64,000 nt of DNA, from positions 32,595,001 through 32,659,000 of the forward strand of contig CM029118.1 in NCBI GenBank assembly GCA_016859345.1. The letters run 5' to 3'. Source of the stretch: Istiophorus platypterus (Eukaryota; Chordata; Actinopteri; Istiophoriformes; Istiophoridae). A program made the translations under genes and the position numbers. The notes beneath the pieces are model-generated. The model made no database searches and was not told the origin of the DNA. It was given only the letters and a program-made list of their open reading frames with translations. Within the stretch, counting starts at the first letter, position 1; every line of letters begins with the position of its first letter. Positions 49,237 through 60,514 of the stretch are shown here, piece after piece.

Positions 49237-50829
49237 ATGCAGCAGCTCTTCTATGAGAACTATGAACCCAATAAGAAGGGCTACATACGAGACCTCCACA
49301 ACAGCAAGATCCATCGAGCCATCACTCTCCATCCCAATAAGAACCCTCCCTACCAGTATCGCCTACACAGCTACATGCTCAGCCGCAAGATTGCAGACCT
49401 GCGCCATCGAACCATAGAGCTCCACCGGGAGATTGTCCAGATGGGACGCTACGGAGCAGCTGAGCCCAGCCGAGATGACCTCCAGCTTGGCATGCCGCCC
49501 TCATTTATGCGCTTCCACCCACGACAGAGAGAGGAGGTTCTGGAGTGGGAGTTCCTGACAGGGAAGTACTTGTTCTCATCATCTGACGGTCAGCCACCAC
49601 GCCGTGGGATGGATTCCTCACAAAGGCAAGCCCTGGATGACATCATCATGCAGGTGATGGAGATGATCAACGCCAATGCAAAGACACGGGGCCGGGTCAT
49701 TGATTTTAAAGAAATCCAGTATGGCTACCGGAGGGTCAATCCTTTATATGGGGCGGAGTATGTGCTGGATCTGCTACTGCTGTACAAGAAGCACAAAGGA
49801 AAGACCATGACAGTTCCTGTGAGAAGGCACGCCTACCTGCAGCAGACCTTCAGCCAGATCCAGTTCAGAGAGGAGGAGGAGATGGATGCCAGAGCTCTGG
49901 CCAGCCATATTAACAAGGAGTCAGACTCCCTTTCATTTCTGTCCAACTCCCTTAAGATGCTGGTGCCCTTTAAACTGGCCACGTCTGGCCAGGATCAGAG
50001 GGAACCAAAAGAGAAGAAAGTCAACATCTTGGTACCTCTGTCGGGACGTTATGATATCTTTGTGCGATTCATGGCCAACTTTGAACGAGTTTGTCTGATC
50101 CCCAACCAGAATGTCAAGCTGCTGATCCTGCTCTTCACCACAGACAACAATACAGAGCGGGTCAAGCAGGTGGAGCTCATGAGAGAGTATCATATGAAGT
50201 ATCCCCGGGCTGAGATGGAGATAAAGCCTGTTGCTGGGTCCTTCTCCAGGGCTCTGGCTTTGGAAGTGGGCTCCTTGCATTTCACTAATGATTCACTGCT
50301 CTTCTACTGTGATGTGGATCTGCTTTTCACCAGTGACTTCCTCAAGCGATGTCGGTCCAACACCGCCCTGGGGGAGCAGACCTACTTCCCCATCATCTTC
50401 AGCCAGTATGACCCTAAGGTGGTGTATGCTGGGAAGGTCCCTAGCAACAACCACTATGTCTTCACCTCCAAGACAGGCCTGTGGAGGAACTACGGCTTTG
50501 GAATTGTTTGCGTCTACAAGGGTGACTTGGTCCAAGCTGGAGGCTTTGATACCTCCATACAGGGGTGGGGATTGGAGGACGTGGATCTTTTTAATAAATT
50601 TGTCCAGTCAGGTATTAAGTTGTTCAGAAGTACAGACACGGGGATAGTACACGTTCACCACCTGGTCATATGTGATCCCAACCTGGAGGCAAAGCAATAT
50701 AAGATGTGCCTGGGTTCCAAAGCCTCATCACACGGCTCCACCCAGCAGTTGGCTGAGCTTTGGCTGGAGAAGAATGACCTCAGTTTCAGGAGACTTGCCA
50801 GCAATAATGGCTCAGTCAGGACAGTGTGA
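49237..50829 (+). CDS. chsy1: chsy1 last coding exon: chondroitin sulfate synthase 1, C-terminal part
   Basis: Chondroitin sulfate synthase 1 is a Golgi type II membrane enzyme that alternately adds GlcA and GalNAc to the growing chondroitin chain, with CHPF as partner. This exon gives the last 530 residues of a protein of about 800. The short DVD metal-binding motif is at residues 359-361 of the exon (YCDVDLLF). GWGLEDVDLF is at 443-452 and VHVHH at 471-475, typical of the GalNAc-transferase part of the CHGN family. Possible N-glycosylation sites are N305, N351 and N524. The C-terminus NNGSVRTV identifies CHSY1 rather than CHSY3. The first ATG is an internal codon after the splice site, not the start; the transmembrane segment and GlcA-transferase half lie in exons outside the window. 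The frame is intact and looks functional. Confidence 0.97.
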   Translation: MQQLFYENYEPNKKGYIRDLHNSKIHRAITLHPNKNPPYQYRLHSYMLSRKIADLRHRTIELHREIVQMGRYGAAEPSRDDLQLGMPPSFMRFHPRQREEVLEWEFLTGKYLFSSSDGQPPRRGMDSSQRQALDDIIMQVMEMINANAKTRGRVIDFKEIQYGYRRVNPLYGAEYVLDLLLLYKKHKGKTMTVPVRRHAYLQQTFSQIQFREEEEMDARALASHINKESDSLSFLSNSLKMLVPFKLATSGQDQREPKEKKVNILVPLSGRYDIFVRFMANFERVCLIPNQNVKLLILLFTTDNNTERVKQVELMREYHMKYPRAEMEIKPVAGSFSRALALEVGSLHFTNDSLLFYCDVDLLFTSDFLKRCRSNTALGEQTYFPIIFSQYDPKVVYAGKVPSNNHYVFTSKTGLWRNYGFGIVCVYKGDLVQAGGFDTSIQGWGLEDVDLFNKFVQSGIKLFRSTDTGIVHVHHLVICDPNLEAKQYKMCLGSKASSHGSTQQLAELWLEKNDLSFRRLASNNGSVRTV

Positions 50830-51711
50830 AAAAAGCAGGTCTGCAGGCTGTCACAAACTGAACCTGAAACTTCTTTGTGCTCATTTCCTCTTCTTAGTGG
50901 TGTTTTCACTACCTAATTTATTTTTTATTGAAATGAAAGACTTCACATGGATATCTCTTTGAAAATATGTCCTTTTTTTTAAGAAAAGATACAGAATGCC
51001 ATGATGAACAATTCATAGAGACAGTCTTGGCCCTTATACATAAGTACATGTTTTGATTCATGATAGAAGGAATGTTAACCAATATTCTTGTGTGAGCCTG
51101 ATGACAAAGGGGCCAGAGGCTCCTCTAGCCTGTTACATGTTATCTATCAGGACAGTGAGAGAAGGGGAGGCAGGGATTATTGATGTGTACCTCAGTGAAG
51201 TACACTGCCATGGCCCTTAAATATTCCATTTGTCTTGTGTGCAGAAAATAGATGAACATGTCTCCATGTACTCTTAGACCAGCAGTGCTCGAAAGTTAAC
51301 TCAACTCTTGATTTTGAATGTTTACAAAAAAGCGATTCTAAACATGAAAACTCAAATTAGAGCTATCTGAGTGATTACAAGGGCCATTTGATTTCTTTGA
51401 TTTACATTGGTTTTCTCTTCCATTTGCTTTTATGATTTTGGTAATACAACATAACACTGTTACTGTTTTTGTATATTTCTTAATTAATATTTCTGTGAAC
51501 CCAACTGCTGGATTTGATATCTGCAATTCATCCTTTGCTGTCTAATTTATTGAATTTGCAGTCTCCATTTTCTACCCTCTGACTGTTTAAATATGTATAT
51601 TGGAAAGATTGTATAACCATGTCAGTTGTGGGATAGTTTTTTTTTGTTCCTTTTCTTAAACTCATTATCACCAAAGAGTTTTGCACAGTCTGCTTTAGGT
51701 ATCATGTTGCC

Positions 51712-51744
<33 letters not shown>

Positions 51745-51751
51745 GTGTGTT
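51712..51751. repeat. GT microsatellite in the chsy1 3'UTR
   Basis: About 19 GT units with one GC interruption. In the transcript this is a GU-rich tract. Confidence 0.97.
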
Positions 51752-52359
51752 TAGGTGGCTGGAGGGTGTTTTGCAGGCACAAACATGAAACTGGCTGTAT
51801 AATGGAGAGTAAACACAAAAGCTCTATCTATCCCAGGCCTTTCTGATGGTTTTGATGGGTGAAGTTGAAATTAGTCAGGCCTTTATTCCAGTGGGTTGAA
51901 TTGGGAGCAGTGCTCTGGTTGGCCAGCTCAAGTCACACATCACTGTCTCTGTCTATAAATTACTTTCTCTTATGTTTAAATACAAAGTGTGATGGCTGGT
52001 CCCAGTCTACAAAGGTGTGGCTACACTGCTGATTCCATTGAGCTGTAACATGAAAACCCACACTGTCTGTGCATGTGCCTGTGTTACAGGTTTGAGGGCT
52101 GAACATTTCCTCATGGCAGGCCTGAATCACCGTCCTTTTCCTGCCTAAGTTGCTTATTAGCAGGTACTGTACATTGTAGCACTCCATCGGGTTAATGCTT
52201 CTCTTTCAGCATTACAACAAGAATGGCTGACTTGTAAGACTAATGTAAAAGGATGAATGACTATGCTGTCATCATAGTTTTTTTTTAATTTTCTTTGACT
52301 TTTTTAATATTTGTTCATTCAACTCTGTCCAACTGGGCAATGTTTTCTATTTAAAAAGA

Positions 52360-52365
52360 AATAAA
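52360..52365 (+). terminator. chsy1: Likely polyadenylation signal of chsy1
   Basis: AATAAA, followed by a G-rich run (GTGGGGGGGG) and a T/GT-rich stretch (GTTTCTTTTGTGATATTTTT), the usual downstream context of vertebrate poly(A) sites. Confidence 0.75.
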
Positions 52366-52910
52366 GTGGGGGGGGTATCAAAATCTGTTTCTTTTGTGAT
52401 ATTTTTCTCAATCTGTTACATTCTCAGTCATGACCTGCCAGGATGATAGTCACTACAGAAATGACAGTTAAAATGTAGGAGACAACTTTATCATTTTAAG
52501 GTTGGGTTAGGGGGCCGGTATATACACTATGAATGTGTTCCAGCAGAGACAAACTTATTATATTTAACAATATTGTGTTTTCCCTTTCTCTGTGACAGAC
52601 AGCTTTTTACTCTGTTTTCCAGTGTCGGAAGTGGTCGGACAACACGTCACATGAACCACTTCTAGTGTAGCCTTATCCAAATGGTTGGATTCACCTTATT
52701 CATATGGAAAGGTGTGGGGGGTGTTTAAGAAGTAAGCAGTTCTGATGGAGTATACTGGCCTCTAAAGTGGTACAAAACAAATGCCAAACAAATCTGAAGT
52801 TCATCTAAAGCACACAGTGAATGAGGGGTCAGCCCCAAAGTATGTGAGGCCTGGAGCAGTTACCCACTTAAGTAATCTAGCCTTGGGGACATACCTGTGC
52901 TGGTAGTTAT

Positions 52911-52960
52911 AATAGGCTCTAACCACAAAGACTCCCTAGTAATTGATATTGTGCAATTAA
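52911..52960. repeat. Copy 1 of a 50-base dispersed direct repeat
   Basis: Shares AATA(G/A)GCTCTAACC(A/G)CAAAGACT and AATTGATATTGTGCAATTAA with 54030-54079, about 90% identical by eye, with no similarity in the flanks. Confidence 0.85.
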
Positions 52961-54029
52961 TTAAAACAATGAGTATCATATCAACAACAATAGCTCTCTT
53001 GACTCAGCTATGAGTAAATTTTGAGGAAAAGTGCCATCTATTGGAGACGCCTGCATTTCCGCGGCTGGGGCAGTCGCAAGCTGGGTGTTCCCGCCCGGCC
53101 TTCATCCCCCTGCAGACTTTAGTAGCTGGCTTGAAGCTTATTGTGGTCTGTGTGTATTCAGTGTGATCCCTCTATATTCTAAAAGACACACAGCAACAGA
53201 TACAAAGCACAATCCTGCTTTAGTCAGCTGTGCTCGGGGAGAGTGTGTGGAGGGAGGCCTGCTTTTGTACTTGGTCCACCATCACGTTCCCTTGCAGGGA
53301 AATTAAAACATGGCCTCTAAATCAAGTGCTGGGATAAGTCAATACCCTGCTTTTTTGTCTGCTGCAGAGCTGTAAGGACAGACACAGCAGGGGGGAGGGA
53401 GATCAGCAGAATCTTAGACCTGTGTTTCAACTAATCCAGACTTCAAAGGTGATTTTTGAATCACTATGATCATCGTCAATTCTGTCACTGCACATACTTA
53501 TTAGACATGACTGCATATACTCACATTTTTGATGTGAAAGGTTTTGAAGATTGAAGCAGTTGTTATTATTGCAGAAGCAATGACAATTGTAATGAGTTTA
53601 TGTATTTGGTCATTTAACTACTGTATACATAGTGACCTACTACAATAATAGCTAGAGTTTACTATGACAGATATTTCTGATATACACAGAAGATCAACTG
53701 TGAAACACAACTTGTGTCTCTCTGCATGTCAGTATGTTTCTAAGACTGAGAGGATGATGTGGGAATGAGGGAAAATGCAAAGAACAATTCAACAAATGTT
53801 CTGCAGGAAGCAAATAGAATAATAACCTTATATGGAGGAGCAAAAATATTCAAAATGACCATCTACAACAGTCTAAAATGACAAGTTTCACAAAGGTAGT
53901 ATTTATTTACAAGACTTCTGTAATACATTATTTACAATGTACAGCCTATATATTTTTTTGCTCAATCAGTGTATTATTAGTACCTATGTTGATAATATCT
54001 TTTACTTCATTTAAAATTATGAAATGCGA

Positions 54030-54079
54030 AATAAGCTCTAACCGCAAAGACTCTCCAGAAATTGATATTGTGCAATTAA
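54030..54079. repeat. Copy 2 of a 50-base dispersed direct repeat
   Basis: Partner of 52911-52960, same orientation, 1.1 kb away. It looks like the remnant of an unrecognised repeat. Confidence 0.85.
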
Positions 54080-55108
54080 AGCTTCAACATTCATTCATTA
54101 ACTTGGAAACAACAGTTAAGAAATCAGTCAAACCTGAAGGTCTGCTTAGGTCTGCTCCGATTTAGTCAGTTTTTATTGATACTTTAAATTTTAAAAATCG
54201 CATCAGTGGGGATTCCTTCATCGGCCAGTGAGGTAATGATCAGCTCTGTAAAAAACAATCAAACAGCATCCCAACCATCACCGAGCACACAATGTGATTC
54301 TGAATTCAGCCAACCAATTACAATGTTCTCATTCTACTGTCTACACAGTCACTTAGGGAGATGTCTGTCACCTATGTGCGTCTTTCTTTCACACACAAAC
54401 AACAACACAAACAAAAGACAAGGCTGCTTAATGGACTTGCCTTGGCATAACAACACTTCTTGGTAGAACATTTTATTGAAGTAAAAGTAAACAGGCATTA
54501 CTTTAATTTTTTCAGGAAAAGATCTTAATCTGTAAGATTGTTCAGTGATATATGATTAATGAATTAATATGTAAGCAGGATTTTTATCGTTGTTGAACAT
54601 TTGATTATGAAAGAATTCATTCTTTAATGTGTGAAAACTCAAAAGGCCCATTTGCTATTATGAGCTTTCTCTTGATTAACAGCAAATGCAATTAGCTCCT
54701 TCGCTGATAACCATCGTAGCTTCAACTGAGAGTTCCAAAAGCTTGAGAGTGGGAATTCAGAGATTATTTTGTCACCCATTCTTTTACCAAAAGTCAGGGA
54801 TGGAAATCCCATGCTTCAATGTTTTTAATGTTTTTATCTAATGGGATTGAGAGAACAAACTTGACATCACAACACTTGCACTCATGCCCTCTGTGTGAGT
54901 TGTGGTGACTCTTTTCACCTCTGGGCAACCATAGGAAGACAAAGGGCAATCCTGTAGGTATGTATATTTGCCTTAGAAAAATATGTCAAACTTGAGTACT
55001 TGGAGCTCATCTGATGATGCTGAAACAAGTTCTTCGGAGACATTCAGAAACACATTTTATTCTTTCTTTTTTAATAAATAATAGAAGCTAACTTTTTAAA
55101 CTGGTGCT

Positions 55109-55120
55109 TAATAATAATAA

Positions 55121-55172
<52 letters not shown>

Positions 55173-55173
55173 G
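55109..55173. repeat. AAT trinucleotide microsatellite
   Basis: About 20 AAT units with one AAAT interruption near the start. Confidence 0.97.
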
Positions 55174-56588
55174 CGGTAGAAGTGTTAATAGTATTAGTAG
55201 GATGATAAATGTTATTTACAGCTAAAGACATCATCTGATTTATTTTTAGTTTTGGGTTCTTTCATATTTGACAGAGGTTTGATTTGTCCTTCTTTTTCTT
55301 CTTACAGTCTTTATGCTAAGCATGAAGCTGATATTGACCCCGACATCTGAATCCTGGAAATATAACTGACAGGAGGATTTACTAAAGTGGAAGTGTTATT
55401 TGAAAGACACTAAAACAGAATTTACCCTAATGTCTTCTCTTTAAGTCAACTTTTATGCTAAATCTGCTCTATGAAAACTACATCCTCATCATGTGTTGAT
55501 GTTCCACTACAATGAACCAAAAGACTAGACTGTTTTTTGTTTTGTAAAACAGCCAAATTGGCAGTATTTGGGTGCCTGTCCACCAGAAGAGATGAAAATA
55601 TGTGTGAAGCCAACATCAGCAACAATATGAACAATGCTAGGTCAAAACCCTGGATATGGAAGGACATTTATCTGCTTTTCTCCTACTTCCAGTGTATTAA
55701 TGGGGACCAACAGCTTCATGGGGACCAAAATGCAGGAGGGATGTTGTGAGCATGTGAGATGTACAAACAAGTGCCAGAGCCTAAATGACAGAAGCAAGAG
55801 AAAAATACAGCGAAGGGAGTGCAATGGCTAAGTGTTCTCAATTCATTGGGCTTTGGCTGATGTTGTGAGACATTAAACTTGAGTCAAGATGAGGATCTAT
55901 ATTTACAGCTGATTTATGTTGGAGTTGTTGAGGGGAAACTCAACTCTAGATCCCAATCCCAATGTATAAATGAGCAGGATCTTCCTTAGGGATAACTACC
56001 TTATCCACAAAAAACACTTCCTGAGTCAGAAACAACTGAATAGTTGAGTAGCAGAACATGCAGATGAACATTTAAAACACTATAGCACAATTGCACAATA
56101 GTGGGTCTGAATAACAATCAGGTAGAATCACAATGATAATAAAAGAATGGCATCTGGTGAATGATTGGCTCAGAGATAAATGGTCAGATATGTGTCATCG
56201 GGATTGTGACTAGAGGGATTTGAAAGTGTGGGGAAGCAGAAGTGAGAGAAATACTATCGATCAGGAGTATATAGCCAACATTAACCCATAGAAAACAAGG
56301 CAGGAAAAGGATCTTCCTTAATGAGATTTCACCAAAGCTTTATCTAGAGAATACAAAAATTAAATGCATATTAATATGATACTGGTTTGTTCCTTGGGCT
56401 GATAAACTGCTACTGAAGCCATAAGGAGATTGAGAAGTCCAGTCTTTGGCTACAGTCAAAGATCTAATAATTCTCCTATCTTATCCACTTTTCCTCAACC
56501 TTGATGGAAAACATCATTGTGCGATGGTGGATGGCCTGCCACAGTGAAACTACAAGATGGACTATGGAAAGCACATCTGAGTTGTTGA
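55174..56588. other. Intergenic DNA with no recognised feature
   Basis: Unique AT-rich sequence up to the LINE. Overlapping open frames at 55458-55831 have no recognisable domain. Confidence 0.55.
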
Positions 56589-56686
56589 ACAATCCAATTC
56601 AATTCAGTTTTATATATATAGTGCCATATCATAACAAAGGTTATCTCAGGGCCCTTTTCATATAGAGCAGGTCTAGACTATACTTT

Positions 56687-56704
56687 TTATTATTATTAAT
56701 TATA

Positions 56705-56765
<61 letters not shown>

Positions 56766-56769
56766 TACT
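56687..56769. repeat. ATT trinucleotide microsatellite inside the LINE 3' end
   Basis: About 25 TTA/ATT units with AATTAT and GTT interruptions at the left side. Confidence 0.97.
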
Positions 56770-56870
56770 ACAGAGACCCAACATTTCCCCCTTGAGCAAG
56801 CACTTGGCAACAGTGGCAAAGAAAAACTCCCTTTTAACAGCTAGAAAACATTAAACAGATCCTGGCTCGT

Positions 56871-56897
56871 GGTGGTGGTGGTGGTGGGGGGGGGGGT
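56871..56897. repeat. GGT units followed by an 11-base G run
   Basis: Low-complexity G-rich tract inside the LINE 3' untranslated part. Confidence 0.9.
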
Positions 56898-57419
56898 CTG
56901 CCTCGACTGGCTGGGTTGAGAGTGAAAGAGAGAGGGAGAGACAAGGGGGGAGGAGAGAGAGCATAGCATAATAATGGGACTAGTAAACTATAGTTATACT
57001 AACAGTGCTAATAATATTAATAATAGGACTAAATGAAATGATAACAGTAGTAATCATAATAACAGTGGGTGTTGATCAGGCTCATGGGGCAGTAGATGGT
57101 CAGCAGCCATGGATCCAGAATCTGGTACATCAGAGGCAAAAAACCTGCAGAAAGTGACAGGAGGAGAGAGGACAGAGACAAGAAAGAACACAACTGCTGG
57201 AGAGAGGGAAGACAGTTAGTAAGGCGCATTTTTGAGGTGTTAGTAACGGGGAGAGAGGAGGAGGTGGTAGAAAGGGGAGCTCAGTGCATCATAGGAAGTC
57301 CCCCAGCAGTCTAGGCCTATAGCAGCATAGTGAGGGGATGGCTGGAGCTAATGCTGAGTCAGTTCTAACCATGAGTTATATCAAAAAGGAAGGATTTAAG
57401 CTGACTCTTAAATGTGGAG

Positions 57420-59270
57420 AGGGCGTCTGCCTCCTGGACCCAAACTGGAAGATGGATCCACAGCAGAGAAGCCTGATAACTGAAAGCTCTGCCCCCCCCC
57501 CCCCATTCTGCTTGTGGAGACTCTAGGAACCACTAGTAGACCTGCATTCTGGGAGTGAAGTGTTATACTGGGATTATAAGGCACTATGAACTCTTTCAGA
57601 TAGGATGGTGTCTGGACATTAAGGGCTTTGTAGGGGAGGAGGAGGATTTTAAATTGTATTCTGGATTTCACAGGGAGCCAATGCAGAGAAGCTGACACAG
57701 GAGATACATGATCTCTTTTTCTGGTTCTTGTCAATATTCTTGCAGCAGCATTCTGAATCAGCTGGAGACTAATGTTTTATTGGGACAGCCTGACAATGGG
57801 GAGTTGCAATAATCAAGCCTAGAAGTGACAAAGGCATGAACTAGTTTTTCTGTGTCATTTTGAGTAAGGATATGCCTGATTTTTGTTATATTATTTACGT
57901 GAAAAAAGGCAGCCCTAGGAATTACAAGTAGGCCTGCATTCTGGGAGTGTAGTGTTCTACTTGGGTAATAAGGTACGAGGAGGTATTTAAGATAAGATGG
58001 TGCCTGACTATTAAGGGCTTTGTAGGTGAAGAGGAGGATTTTAAATTGTATTCTAGATTTCACAGAGAGCCAATGCAGTCTCTTTGCACTGCAGCATTCT
58101 GAATCACCTGGAGAATATTTTAATTTTTCTGTGTGACAGCCTGATAAGAATTACTTGCAGTAATAACAAAAGCATGTAATAGTTTTTTGGCATCATTTTG
58201 AAAAAGAAAGTGCCTGATTTCTGCAATGCCGCTTGGTGAAAAATTGATTCCTAGTGGTGGTGCTAGAGGCCAGAACAATGCCATCTAGAGTAAGTATTAC
58301 ATAAGATAATGTGTTTCTGTGATTGTGGGCCAAGCACAATAACTTCAGTTTTATCTGAGTTCAATAGTAGGAAGTTCCTGGTCATCCAAATCTTTATATC
58401 CCTAAGACATGCTTGAAGTTTAGCTAACTGATTGTTTTCATCGGGCTTAATTGGTAGGTACAATTGGATGTCTTCTACATAACAATGGACGTTTATGGAG
58501 TGTTTCCTGATAATATTGCCTAAGGGAAGCATATATATGGTGAATAGAACTGGTCCAAGCACGGAACCTTGTGGAACTCTGTGACTAACTTTTGATTAGA
58601 TGGAGGATCCATCGTTAATGTGCACAAATCAAAATCGATCTGATAAGTAGGAGTTAAACCAGCTAAGAGCAAATCCTTTGATGCCAATAAAATGCTCCAA
58701 TCTCTTTAATAGGATTTGATGGTCAATAGTGTCAAATGCAGCACTAAGATCTAACAGAACAAGTACAGAGATAAGTCCTTTATCCGATGCAGTTAGTGGA
58801 TCATTTGTAACCCTCATCAGTGCTGTCTCAGTGCTATGATGCCTCTAAATGCTGACTGAAAATCCTCAAATAAACTGTTATTTTGTAAAAAGTCACACAA
58901 CTGGTTGACGACAGCTTTCTCAAGGATCTTAGAGAGAAAGGGAAGGTTAGATATGGGTCTGTAGTTGGCTAAAACATCTGGATCGAGGGAAGGCTTTTTA
59001 AGAAGAGGGTTAATTACAGCTATTATTTAAAGACTGAAATACATAGCCTGTTAATAAGGACAGATTGAGTTTATCTTATAGAGATGTGCTAAGGGTAAAA
59101 TTTCCTTAAGCAGCCTGGTTGGGATGGGGTCTAAGAGACAGGTTGATGGTTCAGATGAAGAAATCATTTCAGTTAGTTGATGAAGACTGATAGGAGAGAG
59201 ACTGTTTAGGTGTAGGTGAATTTTGCTATTCAACAAATATTTTATATTAGGTTTTTCAGTACAACTCCTC
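57420..59270 (-). pseudogene. LINE ORF2 reverse transcriptase remnant
   Basis: Order on the minus strand: LTEMISSSEPSTCLLDPIPT (about 59170-59110), then a segment of the type NYRPISNLPFLSKILEK around 58950-58920, LDLSAAFDTIDHQILLKRLE (about 58775-58690), VLGPVLFTIYMLPL (near 58555) and CYVEDIQLYL, where the usual YADD/YVDD box reads YVED (58470-58481), so one catalytic Asp is changed to Glu. The C-terminal segment SRIQFKILL..SQNAGLLV occurs twice. Stops and frameshifts separate these blocks. Family membership rests on the LDLSAAFDTIDH signature of the L2 group. Confidence 0.92.
57526..58245 (-). repeat. Tandem duplication of the LINE ORF2 3' segment, ~0.37 kb units
   Basis: Unit B (about 57526-57900) and unit A (about 57906-58245) both begin with a CCTGCATTCTGGGAGTG-containing segment. 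Both continue through AAGGGCTTTGTAGG, AGGAGGATTTTAAATTGTAT and CATTCTGAATCA.CTGGAGA, and end at TGCCTGATTT.TG....GTGAAAAA. On the minus strand both encode KSRIQFKILL and HSQNAGLLV. The units have diverged independently. Confidence 0.9.
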
Positions 59271-59299
59271 TGTATATTTTTGAGTTACTTAATTCAGGT

Positions 59300-59900
59300 G
59301 GCCGGGGCCACAGTCTCTATGGGGTTTTGGGTGGGTGGGTTAGCTACTCCATGCACAGTGGGATGTATGTCATGTCTCCTGATCAGACCAGGTCTTCTGC
59401 AAAAACTCTACCAATTATCAATAAAGCCAACATTTCTTGCTGGACACAACTTGAACAGCCAGCAGTTGAATGATGACATGCGCTGGGCTGTACATATCAT
59501 CACTGGTCAAATTCACCAGGGGTGCAGAAAAAATACAGAGTCTGACATTGTCTTTGTGTTTGTACAAATCGACTCCACATTAACTTTTGTGACCTCCGAT
59601 TGGCATAATTGGGTGTCGTTATGGCCAACATGAATAACAATCTTGCTATATTTACACTTATCCTTAGCCAACAGTTTTAAATATGATTCAATGTTGCCTG
59701 CTCTGGCCCCAGGAATACATTTAATTACGGCCGCTGGTGTTGCTAACTTCACATTTCTTAAAATCTGCCAATAACCAGAGTTGTTTTCTCAGCGGGTGTG
59801 CCGTTGAGTGGGGAGAATTTATTTGAAACATGAACTGGTTGGTGATGAACCATGGGCTTTTGTCTAGGGCAACACCTCTTATTATGGACAGTTGAACAAG
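59300..59900 (-). pseudogene. LINE ORF1 remnant with SGNH-hydrolase domain
   Basis: The minus strand encodes KLATPAAVIKCIPGARAGNI, then SKIVIHVGHNDTQLCQSEVT (within 59752-59513). After frame changes it continues through residues resembling DDMYS...NVGFIDNW and RRPGLIRRHDIHPTVHG, to a stop near 59300. This is the esterase (SGNH) domain found in ORF1 of several CR1/L2-clade LINEs. The GxND block is present as GHND. The GDS nucleophile block just upstream is lost: the frame reads VIGRF-stop at about 59755-59775. Confidence 0.85.
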
Positions 59901-59960
59901 CCTGGCTTCCTGCCAAGCTAAAGTAAGTAACAGATCTGAGAAGCTTGTTAATAACAGTAA

Positions 59961-60509
59961 GGTAGCAAGAAAATCGCTACTTTGAAGGAAAGAGCTAGGA
60001 GTGCTTAAGCAGACCTAATGTGGGTTAAATGTATGGCAGTAATTTAGCTGCTGTAATGGAAGAAAGTTTCTAAATTAACTTGCTGGAAGCAGAGTGGCAA
60101 AACAGGCTAGTAGTCACATGAACACCAGCAGTGGGAAATGAAACCTCAGCAGGTCAACTTTGTGTCAAAGATGATGTGCTGATGGCCAGGATCCAAAACT
60201 TTGCCTATAACACAGGATATATGAATGTGGAAAACCCTGTGAAAATTCTTCATTTACCAATGGCAGAATTGAAATTAAAGAAAGAATAAAAGTTACCAGT
60301 TATGTCAGACAAAATGGTTATCACACTGATTGTATGAATAATTTGATTTTTTTTTTAACGATATGATTGTATTAAGATTATGGCAAGATAGGAATAACAC
60401 ATTAGGCCTACAGGTCTACTGCTGTACATACAGTCAATCTTATGTTTTCAGACATGTTGAGTTTCAGCCATATTCAACTGTAGGCTAATACTCAACCCCT
60501 AAACATAAA
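59961..60509. other. Spacer between two head-to-head LINE copies
   Basis: AT-rich sequence without recognised coding potential. Its left part may be degraded 5' sequence of the minus-strand LINE. Confidence 0.5.
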
Positions 60510-60514
60510 CTCAG

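Larger units (their letters stand above)
50830..52390 (+). other. chsy1: chsy1 3' untranslated region
   Basis: Untranslated sequence from the TGA at 50827-50829 to about 25 bases past the AATAAA at 52360-52365. It contains a GT microsatellite at 51712-51751. Its length, about 1.5 kb, is of the order expected for vertebrate CHSY1. The exact cleavage site is inferred. Confidence 0.75.
52391..55108. other. Downstream flank of chsy1, no gene recognised
   Basis: Contains a direct repeat of about 50 bases (52911-52960 and 54030-54079) and a GC-richer island at about 53030-53400. A part at 54600-54780 has conserved-element-like composition. No exon of a known neighbour was recognised on either strand. 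Confidence 0.55.
56590..59960 (-). mobile_element. L2/Maui-type LINE, minus strand, rearranged
   Basis: Reading on the minus strand: ORF1 remnant with SGNH-esterase similarity (about 59900-59300), reverse-transcriptase ORF2 remnant (about 59270-57420), a long 3' untranslated part (to about 56600), and a terminus with CAATTCAATTCAGTTTTATA at 56589-56608, the reverse of the AATTGAATTG tail typical of this group. The endonuclease domain between ORF1 and the reverse transcriptase is missing, and part of the ORF2 3' end is tandemly duplicated. An ATT microsatellite and a GGT/G run lie in the 3' untranslated part. Several frameshifts and stops; not active. The 5' limit is uncertain and could reach about 60180. 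Confidence 0.9.

Noticed and set aside
49886..50909. Shorter open frames on both strands overlapping the chsy1 exon
   Set aside because: Shadows of a real, conserved coding frame; none shows its own family features.
59216..59633. 136-codon and 85-codon + strand open frames
   Set aside because: They are antisense to the LINE ORF1 remnant, which explains the sequence better.
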